The position numbers and the translations under genes were made by a program. The notes below the pieces were generated by a model. It saw only the letters and a program-made list of their open reading frames with translations, was not told the DNA's origin and ran no database searches. From positions 1 through 64,000 of the forward strand of contig CAVWLJ010000005.1 in NCBI GenBank assembly GCA_963755755.1: DNA of 64,000 bases, written 5' to 3'. This document shows positions 36,368-45,273 of this stretch, piece after piece (position 1 is the stretch's first letter; every line of letters begins with the position of its first letter). Origin of the DNA: DATKNA01 sp963755755. Its GTDB lineage: Bacteria > Actinomycetota > Actinomycetes > Actinomycetales > Kineosporiaceae.

Positions 36368-36679
36368 ATGGCCGGCGAGTACACGCTCCACCCGCAGGGG
36401 GAGATCGACGCCGCCACGGTCGAGCAGCAGCGCGGCCAGTGGCTCGCCGCGGTCGACGAGCGCCGGCCGCAGCGGCTCGTCATCGACATGACGGACGTCA
36501 CGTTCCTCGACAGCACGGGGCTGGGCGCGATCGTCGCCCTGCAGCGCCGGCAGCGCGCGCACGGCGGGGTCGTCGCGATCGCGAACGCGGCGCCCCCGGT
36601 CGAGCAGGTCCTCCAGCTGACCGGCATGCACCTGACCATGGAGGTCAACGGAGCCGAGCCCGCCGCCTCGGAGGGCTGA
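36368..36679 (+). CDS. STAS-domain anti-sigma factor antagonist, second copy
   Basis: ATG 36368 sits behind GAAGGAGG. The 103-residue protein reads YTLHPQGEIDAATVEQQRGQ, VIDMTDVTFLDSTGLGAIVA (Ser is the likely phosphosite) and VLQLTGMHLTMEVNGAE. It shares the VTFLDST core with the STAS protein at 19,033 but is otherwise diverged. No anti-sigma kinase is encoded beside it. Its 3' end overlaps the convergent MFS gene by 35 bases. Confidence 0.88.
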   Translation: MAGEYTLHPQGEIDAATVEQQRGQWLAAVDERRPQRLVIDMTDVTFLDSTGLGAIVALQRRQRAHGGVVAIANAAPPVEQVLQLTGMHLTMEVNGAEPAASEG

Positions 36680-37869
36680 GCCCGCTCAGGAGGCGGTGCG
36701 CCGGCAGTCCCGGCAGGGCCCGGGCCAGGAGGAAGGCCGCCGCCGCGGCGAGCGGCACCTCCAGCAGGGCCAGGCGCAGGCTCGTGGCGTCGGCGACGAG
36801 GCCCACGACCACGGGCCCGACGAGCACGGCGAGCCGCGGGACGGTGCCGACGAGGCCGAGCGCGACACCCGGACGCATGCCGGGTAGGGCGTCGGCGGCC
36901 CGCAGGGACGCCGGGATGAACGTCCCGATCCCGAGACCGACGACGGCGAAGGCGGCGATGGTCGCCGGCACCGACCCGGCGAGCAGGCCCGCCGCCATCG
37001 CGCCACCCGCGAGGAGGGCTCCGGCACGGGCGACGGCACGGTCGCCCCAGCGGGTCACGACACGGTCGCCGAGCAGGCGGGCGACCGTCTGGGAGGCCTG
37101 CAGCGCGATGAACCCCAGGCCGGCGACGGCCGCCGCGGCGGCGAGGTCGTGCCGCAGGTAGATCGGGCTCCAGGTGGCGCCGGCGTCCTCGAGGACCTGC
37201 CCGGCGGCGCCGAGAAGTCCGAGGGCCAGCACACTGCGGCCGGTCGCGAGCAGGGCACGCCGGCCCGGCCGCCGCTCGCCGCCCGCTCCTGGTTCGGCGC
37301 CGTCGGCCCGGTCGTCCCGGTCGGATCCCGGTAGCAGCAGCCGACCGAGGCCGACCGCCGCACCGGCGAGCACGAGGCCGACGGCCCCGAACTGGACGGC
37401 GAGCGGGACGCCCAGCCCGGCGGCGAGCGCCCCCAGCCCCCCGCCCACCACGGCGCCGATGCTCCACAGCCCGTGCAGGGAGACGAGGATCGACCGGCCG
37501 TAGCGGCGCTCCACCCGGAGCGCGTGCGCGTTCTCCGCGGTGTCGGCGAGCGAGTCCAGGCCCTCCGGCGACGACGAGCACCGCGGCGAGCACCCACCAC
37601 GAGGGCGCCACCGCGACGAGCACGAGGTTGCCGGCCACGAGGACGGTCGTCACCCACGCGACGCGGGCCGAACCCCAGCGCGCGACGAGGAACCCGGAGA
37701 CCAGCCCCAGCGCCAGCGCGCCGACGCCGTACCCGGCCACGGCCGTGCCGAACGCGGCGTTGCTCAGCTGCAGCCGGGCGATGATCTCCGGGTAGCGGGG
37801 GACGAGGCCGGCGAAGAGCGCGCCGTTGGCGAGGAACAGGCCGGCGACCGCGAGCCGGGCACGCCGCAC
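36645..37869 (-). CDS. MFS transporter, 12-helix type (one frameshift)
   Basis: GTG 37869 opens VRRARLAVAGLFLANGALFA, then VPRYPEIIARLQLSNAAFGT and motif A variant LVSGFLVARWGSARVAWVTT. A slip near 37,560 is followed by RYGRSILVSLHGLWSIGAVV, FGAVGLVLAGAAVGLGRLLL, EDAGATWSPIYLRHDLAAAA and ATIAAFAVVGLGIGTFIPAS. This pattern fits YbjJ-type transporters of about 400 residues, related to fucose/inner-membrane MFS proteins, rather than DHA2 drug pumps. The substrate is unknown. It overlaps the STAS gene tail to tail by 35 bases. Confidence 0.8.
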
Positions 37870-37973
37870 CTCGCGGTGACGACACCCGGGTCGATCCCGG
37901 CGACGGCGGACGGCACCCGCTCAGGCTCTCATCGCCCGCCCACAGCGCGCGGAGAGCCTCGGGCACCTCGTGG

Positions 37974-38432
37974 TCAGGCGGCGTCCATGTGTCGGCCACG
38001 GGTCGCCCGCTCACGGGCGAGCCGCTGCCGCAGCGCCTCCTCGCGGCGGCGCAGGTCCGCCTCCCAGCGCCGCAGCGTCTCCTCGTGCTCCTCGTTGACG
38101 TCCCACAGCTGCGCCAGCAGCGCGGCGTCCTCCTCCAGGCTGCCGAAGTGGCAGGCGCGGGCCCGGCGCACGGCGTCCGACACCTGGTCGGACACGTCGC
38201 CGCTCGCACCCTCCGGCGCTGCCGAGACGCCCCGGAGCCTCTCGCGGCGTTGCCGGGTCGCGACGATCCACCCGATGCTCGCGGCCGCGGGGAAGATGAG
38301 CAGCGCGACGATCCAGCCCCAGCGCGGTATCCACGGGACGGCGGCCTCGTTCGCTCTCGCCACGTCGACGAAGCAGAAGACGGCGATTCCGTACTCGAGG
38401 ACGAGCAGCACGCCCTCCGTCAGATGGATCAT
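37974..38432 (-). CDS. PLDc_N-type membrane protein with coiled tail
   Basis: ATG 38432 gives 152 residues. The first 60 form two helices around LEYGIAVFCFVDVARANEAA and VPWIPRWGWIVALLIFPAAA, the short two-helix domain often found at the N-terminus of cardiolipin-synthase-like phospholipase D proteins but here alone. The rest is charged and helical (SLEEDAALLAQLWDVNEEHE, RRWEADLRRREEALRQRLAR) and likely a coiled coil. A similar protein is encoded at 44,553. The function is unknown. The frame is intact, and the protein is membrane-anchored with a cytoplasmic tail. Confidence 0.7.
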   Translation of the reverse strand: MIHLTEGVLLVLEYGIAVFCFVDVARANEAAVPWIPRWGWIVALLIFPAAASIGWIVATRQRRERLRGVSAAPEGASGDVSDQVSDAVRRARACHFGSLEEDAALLAQLWDVNEEHEETLRRWEADLRRREEALRQRLARERATRGRHMDAA

Positions 38433-38551
38433 GGAGACTCCCGCGGGGATCTGCACCGGCGGGCCGCCCCCGACCGGCACGACCGCATCGTCCCCCCGAG
38501 CCCGTCGGCCCGCACCCGGACTCGACCTGCTCGCCCCGACTCGTCCCGGGG

Positions 38552-39922
38552 CTACTCCGGGACGACGTCGCGGTGCAGGACGCGGTGGCGCAGTGCCGCC
38601 CGGAAGAGGTCCCCCGCCCCGGGCCGCGCCTGGAGCTGCCGGTCCAGCAGCGCCCCGGACTCCTGCACGAGCTCCAGCCACCGCAGCTCGCGCAGCACCG
38701 AGAAGAACAACGGCCCGGTGTCGGACTCCGACGGCTCGCGCCGGCCCGCGGCGCGCCAGCCGGACTCGGTGACCACGGCCTGCACCAGCGCGCGGACGTC
38801 CTCCTCCGGCACGTCGTCCCCGGGTTCGAGGACGGCCAGCACGACCTCCCAGGCGACGGCGAGCGCCGAGTGCTCGGGGCCGATGAGTCCGCCGGCGACC
38901 GCGGCCCACAGCGCCCTCCCGTCGGCGAGCGCGGCCCGTCCGCCGGGCGTGCACAGCAACCGGGCGCCACGGCGACGCACGAGGCCGAGCCGGGTGGCCG
39001 CCTCCCGGAGGACGAGCACCGGGTAGGCGTCGACCTCCCGGCTGGCGGGGCCGATGAGCTCGTCCCGCCAGCCGAGCTCATCGAGGGCCCGGGCGACTGT
39101 GCGCGGCGGCAGGTAGCCGGCGGCGGTCAGTGCCAGGCCGTCGGCGATCTCGGTGAGCAGCCAGTCCAGCGGGCGCAGCAGGGCGCGCGCCGGCGCGGCC
39201 ATGCCCGGATCGACGGGCTCCCGGAGCCGGTACTCGAGCGGAGCGAGCAGCCCGGTCCGCGTGGTGGAGCGAGGCCCGCGCACCCAGCGGCTGAGCCGCT
39301 CGTCGAGGATCCCGTCGTAGGGGGTGCGGCCGCCGAGCTCCTGCAGCGGGGTGGTCAGGACCGCCACGGTGATCTCCGCCTGCTGGTCCCGCCAGCCGCG
39401 GCCGCCCGGCGTCAGCTCCCCGGCGGCGATCGCCATCTCCAGCCGGTCGGCGACGGACTCCAGGGCGTACGCCTCGCCCTGCTCCAGCACGGCGCCCCAG
39501 GTGAGCAGCTCGGTCCCGGGCGGATCGATGCCGGAGCGCTGCGCCGCCTTGCGCGCCAGCGCGCGGCCCCGGTCGCCGCCCTGGTCCAGCGCGCCGAGGA
39601 TCTGCCGGGTGGTCTCGCCGCGCGCGATCGCGGCGTAGCGCTCCAGGCCGAGGGCATCGAGCAGGGCCGCGAGGGCGGTCGCCACGTGCCAGCGCTCCCC
39701 GGCGTCCGCACCCCACCGCGCCAGCTGCTCCCAGCAGAACAGCTGCACCCGCCACTGCGTGACGACCTCGGGGCCGGCGCCGCCGGTCAGCGCGTCCCAT
39801 GCGCTCCTCGCGCTCTCGGCGAGGTGCGGCTCGACGCGACTGATCGTCGCCAACGCCTCCTCGACCGACAGCACGACGACAGCCTGCCACTCCCGCACCC
39901 CCCGGCGGGCCCGGCGCGCCAA
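38552..39922 (-). CDS. Conserved actinobacterial protein of unknown function
   Basis: I do not recognise a named domain. The intact frame encodes up to 456 residues, soluble and rich in Ala, Arg and Leu, with many short helices. TAAGYLPPRTVARALDELGW, with AAATRLGLVRRRGARLLCTP further on, recalls the winged-helix-like tail seen in actinobacterial proteins annotated near pRiA4b ORF-3. HSALAVAWEVVLAVLEPGDD and RELRWLELVQESGALLDRQL follow. The real start may be the in-frame GTG near 39,876 (VLSVEEALATISRVEPHLAE), because the first 15 codons look like upstream noise. It is divergent from menE. Confidence 0.65.
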   Translation of the reverse strand: MARRARRGVREWQAVVVLSVEEALATISRVEPHLAESARSAWDALTGGAGPEVVTQWRVQLFCWEQLARWGADAGERWHVATALAALLDALGLERYAAIARGETTRQILGALDQGGDRGRALARKAAQRSGIDPPGTELLTWGAVLEQGEAYALESVADRLEMAIAAGELTPGGRGWRDQQAEITVAVLTTPLQELGGRTPYDGILDERLSRWVRGPRSTTRTGLLAPLEYRLREPVDPGMAAPARALLRPLDWLLTEIADGLALTAAGYLPPRTVARALDELGWRDELIGPASREVDAYPVLVLREAATRLGLVRRRGARLLCTPGGRAALADGRALWAAVAGGLIGPEHSALAVAWEVVLAVLEPGDDVPEEDVRALVQAVVTESGWRAAGRREPSESDTGPLFFSVLRELRWLELVQESGALLDRQLQARPGAGDLFRAALRHRVLHRDVVPE

Positions 39923-39951
39923 GCGCGACCCGGTCCGTCACCCTGGTCGGC

Positions 39952-41154
39952 GTGTCCACGATCCCGGACGGCCCGCCGGCCCGACGGCTGCGTCCCGTCG
40001 GTGTCGGCGGCGGCGCCGACGTCCTGACCCGCCTGCTCCCCGCACTGCGGGCGGCGCTGAACGGCACCGGCGACGCGGTGCTGCCGCATGCCGCCGACCG
40101 CCCGCCGTTCCCGGCCCTGCGGCCCGGCGAACCGCTCACCCCGGACGAGGACGACGAGCACGACCCCACGGTCGTGGTCGTGGCGACGTCCGGCTCCTCG
40201 GGCGCGCCGAAGGGCGTGCTGCTCGGCGCGGCGGCGCTGCTGGCCTCGGCGTCCGCGACGCACGACCGGCTCGGCGGGCCCGGCCGCTGGCTGCTGGCGC
40301 TGCCGCCGCAGCACGTGGCCGGCGTCCAGGTGCTGGTCCGGTCCCTCGTGACGCGCACCGAGCCCGGCGTGCTGGACCTGACGCCCGGGTTCACGCCCGC
40401 GGCCTTCGCGGCGGCGGCGCGGGAGCTGCCGGGCGCCCGCCGCTACACCGCGCTCGTGCCGACCCAGCTCGTGCGGCTCCTGGACGACGGCGGCGACGGG
40501 CTCGCCGAGCTCGCCCGCTTCGACGGCGTCCTCGTCGGTGGCGCGGGGACGCCGGAGCCGGTGCTGGAGCGGGCCCGCGCGGCCGGCGTCCGGGTCGTGA
40601 CCACGTACGGGGCGAGCGAGACGAGCGGCGGCTGCGTGTACGACGGCGTCCCGCTGGACGGCGTGCGCGTCCGGCTCGACGACGGCCGCATCCTCCTGGG
40701 CGGCCCCACGCTGGCCCGTGGCTACCGTGGCGGCGACCCGGACCGGGCCTTCGTCGCGGACGCCGACGGCGCCCGGTGGTGGCGGACGGCGGACGCCGGA
40801 CGCTGGGACGGCGACCGGCTGCGCGTGCTCGGCCGGATCGACGACGCCGTCCTCACCGGCGGCGTGACGGTCCTGCCGGCGGCGGTCGAGGCCGCGCTGC
40901 TGCGGATGCCGGGCGTCGCGGAGGCCGTCGTCACCGGCGTGCCCGACCCGGAGTGGGGGCAGCGCGTGGTCGCCGCGGTCGTGCCCGCACCGGGAGCACC
41001 CGCCCCGACGCTGGCCGACGTCCGCGCCCACGTCGCCGCCGCCCTCGGCCCCTGGGCGGCGCCGCGGCAGGTGCTGGTGCTCGAGGCGCTGCCGCTGCTC
41101 GGGGTGGGCAAGCCCGACCGGGCCGCCGTCGCGCGGCTCGCGGCCGCCGGGTAG
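39952..41154 (+). CDS. menE: MenE, o-succinylbenzoyl-CoA synthetase
   Basis: MenE activates o-succinylbenzoate to its CoA thioester for MenB. GTG 39952 gives 400 residues, the compact actinobacterial length. The AMP-forming ligase P-loop is VVVVATSGSSGAPKGVLLGA near residue 75. The A5 motif is VVTTYGASETSGGCVYDGVP, and WWRTADAGRWDGDRLRVLGR with IDDAVLTGGVTVLPAAVE covers the hinge and A8. The catalytic Lys is in LGVGKPDRAAVARLAA. The frame is intact and menA follows after 10 bases, forming a menE-menA pair. The order agrees with Mycobacterium tuberculosis, where menA and menE are also near each other. Confidence 0.92.
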   Translation: MSTIPDGPPARRLRPVGVGGGADVLTRLLPALRAALNGTGDAVLPHAADRPPFPALRPGEPLTPDEDDEHDPTVVVVATSGSSGAPKGVLLGAAALLASASATHDRLGGPGRWLLALPPQHVAGVQVLVRSLVTRTEPGVLDLTPGFTPAAFAAAARELPGARRYTALVPTQLVRLLDDGGDGLAELARFDGVLVGGAGTPEPVLERARAAGVRVVTTYGASETSGGCVYDGVPLDGVRVRLDDGRILLGGPTLARGYRGGDPDRAFVADADGARWWRTADAGRWDGDRLRVLGRIDDAVLTGGVTVLPAAVEAALLRMPGVAEAVVTGVPDPEWGQRVVAAVVPAPGAPAPTLADVRAHVAAALGPWAAPRQVLVLEALPLLGVGKPDRAAVARLAAAG

Positions 41155-41164
41155 CTTCGCGATC

Positions 41165-42037
41165 GTGGCGACGCTCGGGCAGTGGGTCTCGGCGGCCCGG
41201 CCGCGCACGCTGCCGGCCGCCGTGTCGCCCGTCGTCGCCGGGACCGGAGCAGCGGCCGGGCTGGGCTCACGCGGACGCCGGCCGAGCCGCGCTCGCCCTC
41301 GTGGTGGCGCTCGCGCTGCAGGTGGGCGTCAACTACGCCAACGACTACTCGGACGGGATCCGGGGGACGGACGACGTCCGGGTGGGGCCGTTCCGGCTGA
41401 CCGGCTCCCGCGCGGCACCGCCCGGCCAGGTCCGGGCCGCCGCGTTCGCCGCGTTCGCCCTCGCCGCGCTCGCCGGGCTCGCCCTGACCGCCCTCAGCGG
41501 CGCCTGGTGGCTGATCGCCGTGGGCGCCGCGAGCGTCGCGGCCGCGTGGTTCTACACCGGAGGGCCCCGGCCGTACGGGTACGCCGGGTCTCGGCGAGGT
41601 GTTCGTCTTCGTGTTCTTCGGCCTCGTGGCCGTGCTCGGCACGACGTACACGCAGGCCGGCCGGCGTGGACCTGGCCGCCGTGTGCGCCGCGGTCGCGAT
41701 CGGCGCCCTCGCCTGCGCGATCCTCGTCGCGAACAACCTGCGCGACATCCCGACGGACGCGGGCGCCGGCAAGCGCACCCTCGCCGTCCGGCTCGGGGAC
41801 GCCGGCACGCGACGGCTCTACGTCGGCCTCGTCGCCGCGGCGTTCGTGCTGGTGCCCGTCGCCGCCGTCGGGCGGCCCTGGGCGCTGCTCGGGCTGGGCG
41901 CGGTCGTCGCCGCCGCGCCTCCGGTGCGGGCGGTCCGGGACGGCGCGAAGGGGCTGGAGCTGTTGCCCGTGCTCCGGGACACCGGCCGCCTCGAACTGCT
42001 CTACGCCGTGCTGCTCGGCGTCGGTCTCGCCCTGTAA
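41165..42037 (+). CDS. menA: MenA, DHNA polyprenyltransferase (three frameshifts)
   Basis: MenA is a membrane UbiA-type enzyme that attaches the isoprenoid tail to DHNA. GTG 41165 begins VATLGQWVSAARPRTLPAAV. After a slip near 41,270 come the first Asp-rich motif VGVNYANDYSDGIRGTDDVR and TGSRAAPPGQVRAAAFAAF. Slips near 41,590 and 41,665 bracket GEVFVFVFFGLVAVLGTTYT. The second Asp-rich motif is ILVANNLRDIPTDAGAGKRT, and LYAVLLGVGLAL ends the protein. Total length near 290 residues is normal, with about eight membrane helices expected. Confidence 0.9.
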   Translation: MATLGQWVSAARPRTLPAAVSPVVAGTGAAAGLGSRGRRPSRARPRGGARAAGGRQLRQRLLGRDPGDGRRPGGAVPADRLPRGTARPGPGRRVRRVRPRRARRARPDRPQRRLVADRRGRRERRGRVVLHRRAPAVRVRRVSARCSSSCSSASWPCSARRTRRPAGVDLAAVCAAVAIGALACAILVANNLRDIPTDAGAGKRTLAVRLGDAGTRRLYVGLVAAAFVLVPVAAVGRPWALLGLGAVVAAAPPVRAVRDGAKGLELLPVLRDTGRLELLYAVLLGVGLAL

Positions 42038-42049
42038 CGCCCGCCGACG

Positions 42050-42466
42050 TCAGGCGCGGTGCTCGGCGTCCCGCGCGGGCTCGTCGACGCCGCGGCTGCG
42101 CACGCTCGCCGGATCCCCCGTCCACGGATCCGGTGCCATGCCGGCGTCCATGCCGGCGTCCACCTGCGCGTCCTCGAAGAGCTCGTCCTCGTCCGGGTGC
42201 GCGGCACGACGCTCCTGGCGGGCCTGGACGCGCTCGGCGATGGCGGCGGTGGCGGGGTCGCGCAGCCGGCGCAGCAGCACGTACGACAGGATCACGGAGA
42301 TCGCCAGCCCGCCGAACAGCGCCAGGACCCGACCGGCGCCGAGCAGGCCGAGCACGACGACGGCCAGGACGAACAGCACCAGGCGGGCGAGGAAGTACTT
42401 CACCACCGGGAGCACGCGACCAGCGTACGGCGCCGCTCCGGGCGGGGCCGACGCGGCCGGGCTCAA
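42050..42466 (-). CDS. DUF4229 membrane protein
   Basis: This short actinobacterial membrane protein family has two adjacent helices (VKYFLARLVLFVLAVVVLGL and VLALFGGLAISVILSYVLLR). An Arg-rich boundary and an acidic, disordered tail (DEDELFEDAQVDAGMDAGMA) follow. The preferred start is the in-frame GTG 42415 (VLPVVKYFLARL), because the first 17 residues of the longer frame are low-complexity. Genes of this family commonly neighbour menA in actinobacteria, as here, facing it convergently with a 12-base gap. The role is unknown. Confidence 0.75.
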   Translation of the reverse strand: MSPAASAPPGAAPYAGRVLPVVKYFLARLVLFVLAVVVLGLLGAGRVLALFGGLAISVILSYVLLRRLRDPATAAIAERVQARQERRAAHPDEDELFEDAQVDAGMDAGMAPDPWTGDPASVRSRGVDEPARDAEHRA

Positions 42467-42546
42467 GCCCGCATCCGGCGCGACCGAGGTAGGTGGTGGC
42501 GCTCGGTGATCCCGTCACCCGCCCCCTTCGTCCACCTGGAGCAGCC

Positions 42547-44512
42547 ATGGACGCCGACGTCGTCGCGACCGTGTCGACCGGCACCCGCCCGGACCACACC
42601 CCGCAGCGGGGCATCGCCGGTCCGCTCGGGACCCACGACCTCGAACCGCCCCTGCTGGCGGCGCTCACGGTCGGCGGCGTCGCGCTCGCGTGGGCGACCG
42701 GCGCCGGCCGCGGCGCCTGGACGGCCGTCGGTACCGTCGGCGTGCTCGCCGCCAGCGCCTGGCTCGCCCGGGTCCGCGATCCGAGGCCGCCCGCGTTCGG
42801 GCTGCGCGCCAGCCGGGCCGCTCTCGCGCTCGCCGCCGCCGCGGTCGCCGTCGGCGTCGGCCAGCGCCGAGCCGGCCGCTCTGCTCGCCTGGTTCCCCGC
42901 CGTGTGCGCCGTCTACGCCCTGGTCTTCACCGCCGGTGCCGCGGCCGCCTTCACGACCGCGGCCCTCGGCGTGCTCGTCCTCCTCGCCTCCGACTCCGCC
43001 GCCGGCGCTCCCTCCGAGACGGCGTTCGCGGCCTGTGCCGCCGCGCTGCTCGCGGTGAGCCTGGCCGCCCGGACCCTGCGCGCCGCCCTCGGTGCGTTCG
43101 GTCGACGCCCGGCGCGCCCGCGGGCGAGCGGGACCGGCCCGCGTGCCGGCGTCCGCGCCCGAGGTCGTCGTCGCCGCTCCCGTTCACCGGTGTCTCACCG
43201 GTGTTCCGGCACCCTCCGCCGGCCTGCCCGGCCGGGACGGTCTGCTGGCCGCACTCGCCCAGGCCCGCTCCCGTGCCGGCGTCGTCGGCGGCGACACCGC
43301 GCTCCTCGTCCTCACGCTCCGCGGCGCCGACACGCTCGCCTCGTCCGTCGGGCAGGGCTCGCGCGCGTGAGGTGCTCGACACGGTCGCTCGACGCGCCCG
43401 CGCCTGGCTGCCGGCGGGGGACGTCGTCGCGTGGCTGCCGGACGGGCGTCTGGCCGTGCTGCTCGAGGGCGTGGACGCCGGCACCTGCGTCGTCGTCGCG
43501 CGCCGCCTGGCCGCGCTGCTCGCCGAGCCCGTGGACGCCGGGCTCGCAGGTGGTGTCGCTGCCCGCGACGGCCGCGCTCGCGCTCGCCGACGGGCCCCAC
43601 GACGTCCCCGAGGCGCTGCTGCCCGGGCCGAGGTCGCGCCCGCGCTCGAGGACGCCGGCGTCCTCGTCCGCGCGACGTCGCCGGGCGTCACCGTCCCGGA
43701 CGCGCTCGCCGCGCGAGCTGTGGCCGGCGCTCGCGGCCGGCGAGGTCGGCATCGCGCTGCAGCCGATCGTCGCGCCTCGGCACGCTGCCCCGCCACGACC
43801 GCCCGATCGCCGTCGAGGCGCTCGCGCGGTGGACGCGGGCGGACGGCACCAGCGTCCCGCCGGCCCGCTTCGTGCCCGCCGCCCGTCGCTCCGGGCTGGC
43901 CGACCTGCTCGCCGCGACCGTCCTCGCCCAGGGGCTGGACGCGGTGCGGGCGCGGCGCGCGGCCGGGGACGCGACGCTCGGCCTCGCCGTCAACCTCGCC
44001 CCGGAGCAGCTCACGGGCCCGGGACGCCGCCACGAACCTGCTGGGTGCACTGGACGCCGCCGGCGTGGAGCCCTCCGCGCTCACCGTGGAGATCCCTGCG
44101 GCCTCCGCCTTCGACGACCCCACCGCCGCGCGGGCCGCCCTCGCCGCCCTGCGGGACGCCGGGGTCGGGGTGGCGCTGGACAACTTCGGCACGGCCGGAC
44201 TCTCGATCTCGGCACTGCGTGACCTGCCGCTCACCGGCGTCAAGCTCGACCGGGCGCTGACCGCCGACCTCGGCGTCGACGACCGCCTCGTCGTCGCCAC
44301 CGTGCGGCTGACCACTCGGCTCGGACTGACCTGTACGGCCGTCGGTGTCGAGACCCGGACCCAGCTGGACGCCGCCCGCTCCCTCGGCATCGACGCCGTC
44401 CAGGGACACCTGCTCGGGCGGCCCGGAGAGCCCCCTCGCCGCAACGTCACCACGGCCGTCGCCGCGGCCCTCGCCACCACCACCGGAGCGGTCGAGGATC
44501 GCCCGGGCCTGA
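42547..44512 (+). CDS. Membrane GGDEF-like/EAL-domain protein, probably degenerate (several frameshifts)
   Basis: ATG 42547 opens an N-terminal membrane region (LEPPLLAALTVGGVALAWAT, then FPAVCAVYALVFTAGAAAAF after a slip near 42,870). A GGDEF-like segment follows (GRDGLLAALAQARSRAGVVG, then VAWLPDGRLAVLLEGVDAGT) with no recognisable GGDEF loop. The EAL part has IAVEALARWTRADGTSVPPA, LGLAVNLAPEQL, ALTVEIPAASAF, VALDNFGTAGLSISALRDL and GIDAVQGHLLGRPGEPP. The EAL motif itself is kept, but the DDFG metal site reads DNFG and the EITES-type segment reads EIPAA. Catalysis of c-di-GMP breakdown is therefore doubtful. Slips lie near 42,870, 43,130, 43,365, 43,560, 43,720, 44,020 and 44,490. The end is placed at a TGA reached by correcting the last one. 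Confidence 0.65.
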
Positions 44513-44552
44513 GCCCGCGTGGGCCGCATCCGGGAGCACGTACAGTTGGTGG

Positions 44553-44966
44553 ATGCTCCGGGTGGTCGTCGTTCTCGTGGTCGTCGGGGTCATGGTCTAC
44601 GCGTTCGTCGACTGCCTTCGCGCCGACCCGCGTGACCTGCGAGCTCTCCCCCGGCCGGTCTGGCTCCTCCTCGTCCTGCTCGTGCCGCTCGTCGGCGCGG
44701 TCGTCTACCTCGTCGCCGGCCGGTCGCGGCGCGTGGCCGACGAACCCGAGGTCCGCCCCCTCGCCCCCGATGACGACCCGGAGTTCCTCCGCCGCCTCGA
44801 CCTGGAGCGGCGTCGCCGCCAGGCGGACGAGGAGCGCCGCCGCCGGCAGCGCGACCGACGCCAGGGCGGAGCCCCCGAGGGCCGGCAGACCCCGGGCGGC
44901 CAGGACGGCAAGAGCGGACCCGAGACCGGCCCGGAGGGCGAGGACCAGGCCGGCCACCCGGCCTGA
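44553..44966 (+). CDS. PLDc_N-domain membrane protein
   Basis: ATG 44553 gives 137 residues. The first 60 form the two-helix PLDc_N domain: VVVLVVVGVMVYAFVDCLRA, then RPVWLLLVLLVPLVGAVVYL and VAGRSRRV. A long charged tail follows (FLRRLDLERRRRQADEERRR) and is probably a coiled coil, then a Gly/Pro-rich end. It has the same architecture as the protein at 37,974. In many actinobacteria a gene of this type sits beside ccsB, convergent to it, as here. The function is unknown. Confidence 0.8.
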   Translation: MLRVVVVLVVVGVMVYAFVDCLRADPRDLRALPRPVWLLLVLLVPLVGAVVYLVAGRSRRVADEPEVRPLAPDDDPEFLRRLDLERRRRQADEERRRRQRDRRQGGAPEGRQTPGGQDGKSGPETGPEGEDQAGHPA

Positions 44967-45127
44967 GCTCCCGGCTGTCCCACCGGACGGGGAGCGGGCG
45001 CCGGTCGACCCCGGAGCCGCCCGACCCGGCCTTGGCCCGCGGACCCCGGACAGCGAGCCGAGCCCCTGGCCCTGGAAGGCGGTGCAGGCGGAGGCGATCC
45101 GAACCCCTGGGGTGCCACCGTTCTGGG

Positions 45128-45166
45128 CGCTGTGCACTGAGTCGCAGCACGACTCAGTGCACAGCG
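45128..45166. terminator. Perfect hairpin between convergent PLDc_N and ccsB genes
   Basis: A 17-bp perfect stem (CGCTGTGCACTGAGTCG) closes a CAGCA loop. It is placed in the 307-base gap between two converging genes, so it probably terminates both. The rest of the gap 44,967-45,273 shows no gene. Confidence 0.8.
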
Positions 45167-45273
45167 TCGAGAAGAGGTTCGGACCCGACGTACGTCCGCC
45201 CGGCGTCGCTGCTCCTCCCCTGACGGAACAACCGGTCGTCGGGGAGGCCCCCTGCCCGCGAGCTCGGGACGGG

